A stretch of DNA of 64,000 nucleotides, from positions 1-64,000 of the forward strand of contig NZ_QJTC01000023.1 in the NCBI RefSeq assembly GCF_003217575.1, given 5' to 3'. Position 1 is the first letter of the stretch; each line of letters begins with the position of its first letter. The DNA is from Xylophilus ampelinus (GTDB lineage Bacteria > Pseudomonadota > Gammaproteobacteria > Burkholderiales > Burkholderiaceae_C). Positions 57,572 through 64,000 of this stretch are shown one piece after another. The notes under the pieces are model-generated. The model did not search any database and had not been told where the DNA came from. It was given only the letters and a program-made list of their open reading frames with translations. The position numbers and the translations under genes were made by a program.

Positions 57572-58429
57572 ATGACGCTCTGGATCGACACGCACTGCCA
57601 CCTGGACGCCGCCGAATTCGCCGCCGACGGCGATGCGATGCGCGAGGCGGCCGCCGCCGGCGGCGTCGGCCACTGCGTGGTGCCGGCCGTGGCGCCGCAC
57701 AACTTCGGCGCGGTGCGCGCATGGGCGCACCGGCACGGCGACAGCTATGCGCTGGGCATCCACCCGCTGTGCACCGGGGCGGTGGCGGAATCGGCGCTGG
57801 CCGGGCTGGAGGCCGCATTGGAGGAAGGGCTGCAGGACGAGCGCATGGTCGCGGTCGGCGAGATCGGCCTCGACTATTTCGTGCCCGGGCTCGACGACGG
57901 GGTGCAGCAGCGGTTCTTCCGCGAGCAGCTGCGGCTGGCGCGGCGCTTCGACCTGCCGGTGCTGCTGCATGTGCGCCGCTCGGTCGACCAGGTGCTGCGC
58001 CACCTGCGGGCCGCGGGCGGCAGCGGCACCGGCCGGCACGCCTGGCGCGGCATCGCCCATGCGTTCAACGGCAGCCTGCAGCAGGCCGAGGCCTTCATCG
58101 GCCTGGGTTTCAAGCTCGGCATCGGCGGCACGGTGACCTTCGACCGCGCCCTGCAGGTGCGCCGTGTGGCGGCCCGTGTGCCGCTGTCGGCACTGGTGCT
58201 GGAGACGGACGCACCCGACATCCCGCCGCATTGGCTTTACCGCACCGCGGAGGAGCGGGGCGACCGTGGTGGCGCCCAGGCGCGCAATTCGCCGATCGAG
58301 CTGCCGCGCATCGGCGCCGCGCTGGCGGCGCTGCGCTGCATCACGCCCCAGGCGGTGGCCGAGGCCACCAGCCGCAACGCGATGGACGCGATGCCGCGCA
58401 TGGCGGCACGGGTCCACGCCGCCGCATGA
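57572..58429 (+). CDS. tatD: TatD family metal-dependent hydrolase
   Basis: A 285-residue TIM-barrel hydrolase. Metal-binding residues are in WIDTHCHLD (His8, His10), VGEIGLDYF (Glu), LLHVRRS (His), IAHAFNGS (His) and LETDAPDI (Asp). Members are DNases or deaminase-like hydrolases involved in DNA repair or quality control. The stop codon overlaps the next gene as ATGA. Confidence 0.92.
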   Translation: MTLWIDTHCHLDAAEFAADGDAMREAAAAGGVGHCVVPAVAPHNFGAVRAWAHRHGDSYALGIHPLCTGAVAESALAGLEAALEEGLQDERMVAVGEIGLDYFVPGLDDGVQQRFFREQLRLARRFDLPVLLHVRRSVDQVLRHLRAAGGSGTGRHAWRGIAHAFNGSLQQAEAFIGLGFKLGIGGTVTFDRALQVRRVAARVPLSALVLETDAPDIPPHWLYRTAEERGDRGGAQARNSPIELPRIGAALAALRCITPQAVAEATSRNAMDAMPRMAARVHAAA

Positions 58430-58941
58430 AGCTCGCCGGACTGGCGCCGGTGCTCTCGCCGGATGCGCGGCTGCTGCTGCTGGGCAGCTTCCCGGGCGCG
58501 CGTTCGCTGGCGGAGCGGCGCTACTACGGGCATCCGCAGAACCAGTTCTGGAAGATCCTGTCGGAACTGTGGCGGACCGACCTGGTGCCGCTCGGCTACG
58601 AGGCCCGGCTGCAGGCCCTGCGCGACCGCGGCCTGGCGCTGTGGGACGTCTACGGCAGCTGCGAGCGCGAAGGCAGCCTGGATGCGGCGATCCGCAACCC
58701 CCGGCTCAACGACTTCGCCGCGCTGTCCGGGGCCTGCCCGCGGCTGGAGGCGGTGGCCCACAACGGGGCGGAGAGCTTTCGCCATGCGCCGCAGGTGGCG
58801 GCGGCGCTGGCGGCCGCGGACGATGCCGAGCCGTTTCCGGTGTACAAACTCCCCTCGACCAGTCCGGCCCATGCATCGTGGACCTTCGCCCAGAAATGCG
58901 AGGTATGGAGGACGGTGTTCCGCCGCCACGGCCTGCTCTGA
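58426..58941 (+). CDS. DNA-deoxyinosine glycosylase, uracil-DNA glycosylase superfamily
   Basis: A 171-residue member of the hypoxanthine-DNA glycosylase group. The motif LLLGSFPGARSLAERRYYGH with PQNQFWKIL covers the active site, and the second motif is LPSTSPAH. The known activity is removal of deaminated adenine from DNA. It is joined to tatD by a four-base overlap. Confidence 0.87.
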   Translation: MKLAGLAPVLSPDARLLLLGSFPGARSLAERRYYGHPQNQFWKILSELWRTDLVPLGYEARLQALRDRGLALWDVYGSCEREGSLDAAIRNPRLNDFAALSGACPRLEAVAHNGAESFRHAPQVAAALAAADDAEPFPVYKLPSTSPAHASWTFAQKCEVWRTVFRRHGLL

Positions 58942-59063
58942 GAAGGTGCGAGAGAACCTGCTGCGCAGCACGATTGCGCAGTTCCGGCCCTCACCGTGCA
59001 AGAGTACGGCTCCGGTCCTCACTGCACACTCGGGCTTGCTCGCTACGGTTCTTTCACACCTTC
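58942..59063 (+). repeat. Long inverted repeat, family B, extended copy
   Basis: Left arm GAAGGTGCGAGAGAACC at 58942-58958 starts immediately after the glycosylase stop codon. The right arm GGTTCTTTCACACCTTC is at 59047-59063, with two mismatches. The 88-base interior starts with TGCTGCGCAGCACGATTGCG, matching the copy next to recJ, then adds about 60 unrelated bases. Confidence 0.75.
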
Positions 59064-59087
59064 CGCGTCCTACCGCTGCCCACTTCC

Positions 59088-59867
59088 ATGCCCCGCACGC
59101 ACGCCGCCTCCGCTCCCGCCCCCGACGCCGAGCTGCCCGAAGTCAATTTCTCCGATTACGGCGACGTGCGCAGCCTGCATCTGGGCAGCATCTGGATCCA
59201 GGGCTCGATGCGGATCGACGACCCGTTCGCGATCGAGCTGGAATACGTGCAGCGGATGATGGCCTGGCTGCTGTTCGTGCCGCCGTCGTCGGTCGCCAAG
59301 CGCCATGCGATGCAGCTGGGGTTGGGCGCCGGCGCGCTCACCAAGTTCTGCCGCCGCAAGCTGCGGATGCGCACGACGGCCATCGAACTCAACCCCCGGG
59401 TGGTGCACGCCTGCCGCGGCTGGTTCAAGCTGCCGGCGGACGACGAGCGCCTGCGGGTGCTCGTGGCCGATGCGGCCGAGGAGATCCGCGACCCGCGCTG
59501 GCACGGCACCGTCGACGCGCTGCAGGTCGACCTGTACGACGAGGACGCCGCGGCGCCGGTGCAGGACAGCGCCGATTTCTACCGCGACTGCCATGCGCTG
59601 CTGACCGAGGAAGGCTGCATGACGGTCAACCTCTTCGGACGCGCGTCCAGCTACACCGCCAGCCTGGCCAGGATCGTGGCCGCTTTCGGCCAGGAGGCGG
59701 TCTGGGCCTTCAAGCCCACCCGCGAGGGCAACACCGTGGTGCTGGCCCGGCGCACCCCGCAGCCGCTGGACCGGGCCACGCTCGTGGCCCGCGGCGACGC
59801 GATCCAGCAGCGCTGGGGCCTGCCAGCCGCCAAATGGGCGAAGGTGTTCAAGCCGGTCGCGCCGTGA
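59088..59867 (+). CDS. Spermidine synthase-like methyltransferase-fold protein
   Basis: A 259-residue protein with a Rossmann fold of the spermidine synthase type. MQLGLGAGALTKFC is the cofactor-binding loop, TTAIELNPRVV follows as the acidic strand, and VDALQVDLYDEDAAAPVQD matches the third motif. Some substrate-binding residues of true spermidine synthases are not seen, so the substrate is open. It begins 24 bases after the family B repeat. Confidence 0.8.
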   Translation: MPRTHAASAPAPDAELPEVNFSDYGDVRSLHLGSIWIQGSMRIDDPFAIELEYVQRMMAWLLFVPPSSVAKRHAMQLGLGAGALTKFCRRKLRMRTTAIELNPRVVHACRGWFKLPADDERLRVLVADAAEEIRDPRWHGTVDALQVDLYDEDAAAPVQDSADFYRDCHALLTEEGCMTVNLFGRASSYTASLARIVAAFGQEAVWAFKPTREGNTVVLARRTPQPLDRATLVARGDAIQQRWGLPAAKWAKVFKPVAP

Positions 59868-59922
59868 CGCGCGGTCGTCGTTCCATCCTGCGCACCGATC
59901 CTCCGCTTTCGATCCACACCCC

Positions 59923-61710
<1,788 letters not shown>

Positions 61711-61893
61711 GCCCGTAGCGGGGCCGGGCCGCCGCGCAGCTGCCGCGGCGATGTCGAACGACCGCCGTCGGAGCGCACCAGCGTGGGGCGGCCGAGGGAT
61801 TTCCCCGAGACGCCGGTAGGTGGAATCCACATCCGCCCGCCGTGGGGCCCGTCGCACAATTCCCGAGTCCTAATTTCAGTCTTGGAGAATGCT
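61711..61893. promoter_or_regulatory. Intergenic region with the tctBA promoter
   Basis: 183 bases between the ATPase gene and tctB. The last 40 bases are less GC-rich (TAATTTCAGTCTTGGAG) and contain the ribosome site. No clear operator was seen. Confidence 0.35.
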
Positions 61894-62382
61894 GTGAAGA
61901 TAAAAAGTCAAAAAGACTTCTTTTCCGGCCTCATGTTCCTGGGAATCGGCATCGCCTTTTCCTGGGGTGCGACCACCTACAACGTAGGCGAAGGCGCGCG
62001 CATGGGACCGGGCTACTTCCCGCTGGTGCTGGGCATCGTGATGTGCATCCTGGGTGCCGTCATGACGCTCAAGGCCACCATCGTCGCCACCGAAGGCGGC
62101 GACCCGATCGGCAAGTGGGCCTGGAAGCCCCTGTTCTTCATCATCGCGGCCAACCTGGCGTTCGGTGTGCTGCTGGGCGGCCTGCCGAGCATCGGCCTGC
62201 CGCCGATGGGCCTGATCGTCGGCATCTACGCGCTGGCGTTCATCGCCAGCCTGGCCGGCGAGAACTTCAAGGTGGTGCCCACCTTCATCCTGGCGACCGT
62301 GCTGGCGATCGGCAGCTACATCGCCTTCATCTGGGCCCTGAAGCTGCAGATGGCGGTCTGGCCCACCTTCATCACCGGCTGA
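61894..62382 (+). CDS. tctB: Tripartite tricarboxylate transporter small permease TctB
   Basis: A 162-residue inner-membrane protein with four helices. The first helix region DFFSGLMFLGIGIAFSWGAT is followed by the family motif NVGEGARMGPGYFPLVLG. The GTG start at 61894 is supported by a GGAG ribosome site six bases upstream; no ATG fits. It pairs with TctA, whose gene begins 13 bases later. Confidence 0.92.
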   Translation: MKIKSQKDFFSGLMFLGIGIAFSWGATTYNVGEGARMGPGYFPLVLGIVMCILGAVMTLKATIVATEGGDPIGKWAWKPLFFIIAANLAFGVLLGGLPSIGLPPMGLIVGIYALAFIASLAGENFKVVPTFILATVLAIGSYIAFIWALKLQMAVWPTFITG

Positions 62383-62395
62383 GGACAACGGGACT

Positions 62396-63907
62396 ATGGA
62401 ACTCTTCGAACATCTCTCGCTGGGTTTCGGCGTGGCCTTCACGCCGATCAACCTGCTCTATGCCTTCATCGGCTGCCTGCTGGGCACGCTGATCGGCGTG
62501 CTGCCGGGCATCGGCCCGGTCGCGACCATCGCGATGCTGCTGCCCGCCACCTACGCGCTGCCGCCGGTGTCGGCCCTGATCATGCTGGCCGGCATCTACT
62601 ACGGCGCGCAGTACGGCGGCTCCACCACCGCCATTTTGGTGAACCTGCCGGGCGAATCGTCCTCGGTGGTGACGGTGATCGACGGCTACCAGATGGCGCG
62701 GCGCGGCCGGGCGGGTCCCGCGCTGGCGGCGGCGGGCCTGGGCTCGTTCTTCGCCGGCTGCGTCGGCACGCTGATCCTGGCGGCCTTCGCGCCTCCGCTG
62801 ACCGAGCTGGCGTTCAAGTTCGGTCCTGCCGAATACTTCTCGCTGATGACCCTGGGCCTGATCGGCGCCGTGGTGCTGGCGTCGGGTTCGCTGTTGAAGG
62901 CGGTGTCGATGATCGTGCTGGGCCTGTTGCTGGGCCTGGTGGGTACCGACGTCAACTCCGGCGTCGCCCGCTACAGCTTCGACATCCCCGAGCTGACCGA
63001 CGGCATCGGCTTCGTGGCGATCGCCATGGGCGTGTTCGGCTACGGCGAAATCATCGCCAACCTGGCCCATCCCGAGGACGAGCGCGAGGTGTTCACCGCC
63101 AAGGTGCACGGCCTGATGCCGACGAAGGAAGACTTCAAGCGCATGGTGCCCGCGGTGCTGCGCGGTACGGCGATCGGCTCCGCGCTCGGCATCCTGCCCG
63201 GCGGCGGTGCGCTGCTGGCGGCCTTCGCGGCGTACACGATCGAGAAGAAGACCAGGCTCCAGCCCGGCGAAGTGCCGTTCGGCCAGGGCAACATCCGCGG
63301 CGTGGCGTCGCCCGAGTCGGCCAACAACGCCGGTTCGCAGACCTCTTTCATCCCGCTGCTGACGCTGGGCATTCCGCCCAACGCGGTGATGGCGCTGATG
63401 GTGGGCGCGATGACCATCCACAACATCCAGCCCGGCCCGCAGGTGATGACCAGCAACCCCGAGCTGTTCTGGGGGCTGATCGCCTCGATGTGGATCGGCA
63501 ACGCGATGCTGATCATCCTGAACCTGCCGCTGATCGGCCTCTGGATCAAGCTGCTGTCGGTGCCGTACAAGTACCTGTTCCCGTCGATCGTGCTGTTCTG
63601 CGCGGTGGGTGTCTACACCACCAACAACAACACCTTCGACGTGTGGATGGTGGGCGCGTTCGGTGTCGTCGGCTACATCTTCCACAAGCTGGGGTGCGAA
63701 CCCGCACCGCTGCTGCTGGGCTTCATCCTGGGCCCGATGATGGAAGAGAACCTGCGCCGCGCGCTGCTCCTGTCCCGCGGCGATTGGAGCGTGTTCGTCA
63801 CCCGTCCGATCTCGGCCGGCCTGCTGGCGGCCGCCGCGCTGCTGCTGGTGATCGTGCTGCTGCCGGCGGTGAAGGCCAAGCGCGAAGAGGCCTTCGTCGA
63901 AGAATAA
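62396..63907 (+). CDS. tctA: Tripartite tricarboxylate transporter large permease TctA
   Basis: A 503-residue permease with about 12 helices. Family motifs are GVLPGIGPVATIAMLLPATY, YYGAQYGGSTTAILVNLPGE and the later GILPGGGALLAAF. With TctB and a periplasmic TctC it takes up citrate or related carboxylates using the ion gradient. No tctC gene is in this window; such orphan binding proteins are numerous in Comamonadaceae. A terminator follows. Confidence 0.95.
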   Translation: MELFEHLSLGFGVAFTPINLLYAFIGCLLGTLIGVLPGIGPVATIAMLLPATYALPPVSALIMLAGIYYGAQYGGSTTAILVNLPGESSSVVTVIDGYQMARRGRAGPALAAAGLGSFFAGCVGTLILAAFAPPLTELAFKFGPAEYFSLMTLGLIGAVVLASGSLLKAVSMIVLGLLLGLVGTDVNSGVARYSFDIPELTDGIGFVAIAMGVFGYGEIIANLAHPEDEREVFTAKVHGLMPTKEDFKRMVPAVLRGTAIGSALGILPGGGALLAAFAAYTIEKKTRLQPGEVPFGQGNIRGVASPESANNAGSQTSFIPLLTLGIPPNAVMALMVGAMTIHNIQPGPQVMTSNPELFWGLIASMWIGNAMLIILNLPLIGLWIKLLSVPYKYLFPSIVLFCAVGVYTTNNNTFDVWMVGAFGVVGYIFHKLGCEPAPLLLGFILGPMMEENLRRALLLSRGDWSVFVTRPISAGLLAAAALLLVIVLLPAVKAKREEAFVEE

Positions 63908-63927
63908 TCGCGGTTCCACCGCGAGAG

Positions 63928-63951
63928 AGGGCACCTGCGGGTGCCCTTTTT
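63928..63951 (+). terminator. Rho-independent terminator after tctA
   Basis: GGGCACC pairs with GGTGCCC around the tetraloop TGCG, followed by five T. Confidence 0.9.
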
Positions 63952-63980
63952 CTTATTTGCATCACCCACGAGGAATCGAG

Positions 63981-64000
63981 ATGGAACTGGGACTCAAGGG
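63981..64000 (+). CDS. Start of a probable short-chain dehydrogenase (runs off right edge)
   Basis: An ATG at 63981 follows the ribosome site GAGGA. The six readable codons are MELGLK, with a start typical of SDR-family 3-oxoacyl reductases. Too little is visible for a firm call. Confidence 0.4.

Overview
The window is about 70% G+C by eye and densely coded. Its gene content and order point to a betaproteobacterium of the order Burkholderiales, most likely Comamonadaceae. Signs of this are DUF2782-thrB-BPSS1780 beside polA, slpA-ispH-CBS-serS, lolC-lolD-tatD, single-subunit Tct permeases, and an oxalate/formate-type transporter beside a YdeP-like molybdoenzyme. The genus cannot be fixed from sequence alone. 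No prophage, insertion sequence, CRISPR array or rRNA was seen. Two tRNAs are present: Ser-CGA and Lys-CUU.

Layout. 1-2.8 kb: a minus-strand accessory group with the start of a type I secretion ATPase, a polytopic membrane protein and a secreted protein of unknown function. 3-4.1 kb: apbC. 4.4-9.6 kb: a formate/oxalate module made of an OFA transporter, a YdeP-like molybdopterin oxidoreductase, a small TTG-start protein and FdhD. 9.8-13 kb: a large FtsX-type permease and an FKBP. 13.3-18.4 kb: smr-radC, slpA-ispH, a CBS protein, serS and tRNA-Ser. 18.5-22.3 kb: DUF4126, a yellow/MRJP-like lipoprotein, a small hypothetical, Ku and a small XRE regulator. 22.4-26 kb: a SUV3-like helicase, tRNA-Lys and guaC. 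26-38.9 kb: an exported protein, uvrD, a FecR-thrB operon, polA, an NAD(P)-binding protein, a dienelactone hydrolase and a ZIP transporter. 39-46.8 kb: a LytS/LytTR pair divergent from argH, then an OmpR-type two-component pair, ubiC and a Do-like protease. 46.9-52.6 kb: a phosphoglycerate mutase-like gene with recJ, a fused MntA-HepT protein, and lolC-lolD. 52.9-57.4 kb: a 66-residue protein and a VWA/DUF58/MoxR/S1C-protease group that separates lolCD from tatD. 57.5-64 kb: tatD, a deoxyinosine glycosylase, a spermidine synthase-like protein, a PilB-like ATPase, tctBA and the first codons of a probable reductase.

The most unusual feature is a dispersed two-hairpin repeat. Nine copies share an AT-rich core, GCTAT, exactly seven variable bases, then ATAGC or GTAGC. 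In at least six copies the core is followed by a second GC-rich hairpin and a conserved tail. Most copies lie just after stop codons, but several have become part of genes. One supplies the stop codon of the mutase-like gene and the start codon of recJ. One supplies the start codon of the ZIP transporter. One is read in frame inside the linker of UvrD, and one contributes the stop codon of smr. Two further inverted-repeat families occur: one at 46819-46879 and 58942-59063, the other at 52743-52854. The other strong accessory finding is the single-chain fusion of a MntA nucleotidyltransferase antitoxin with a HepT HEPN ribonuclease.
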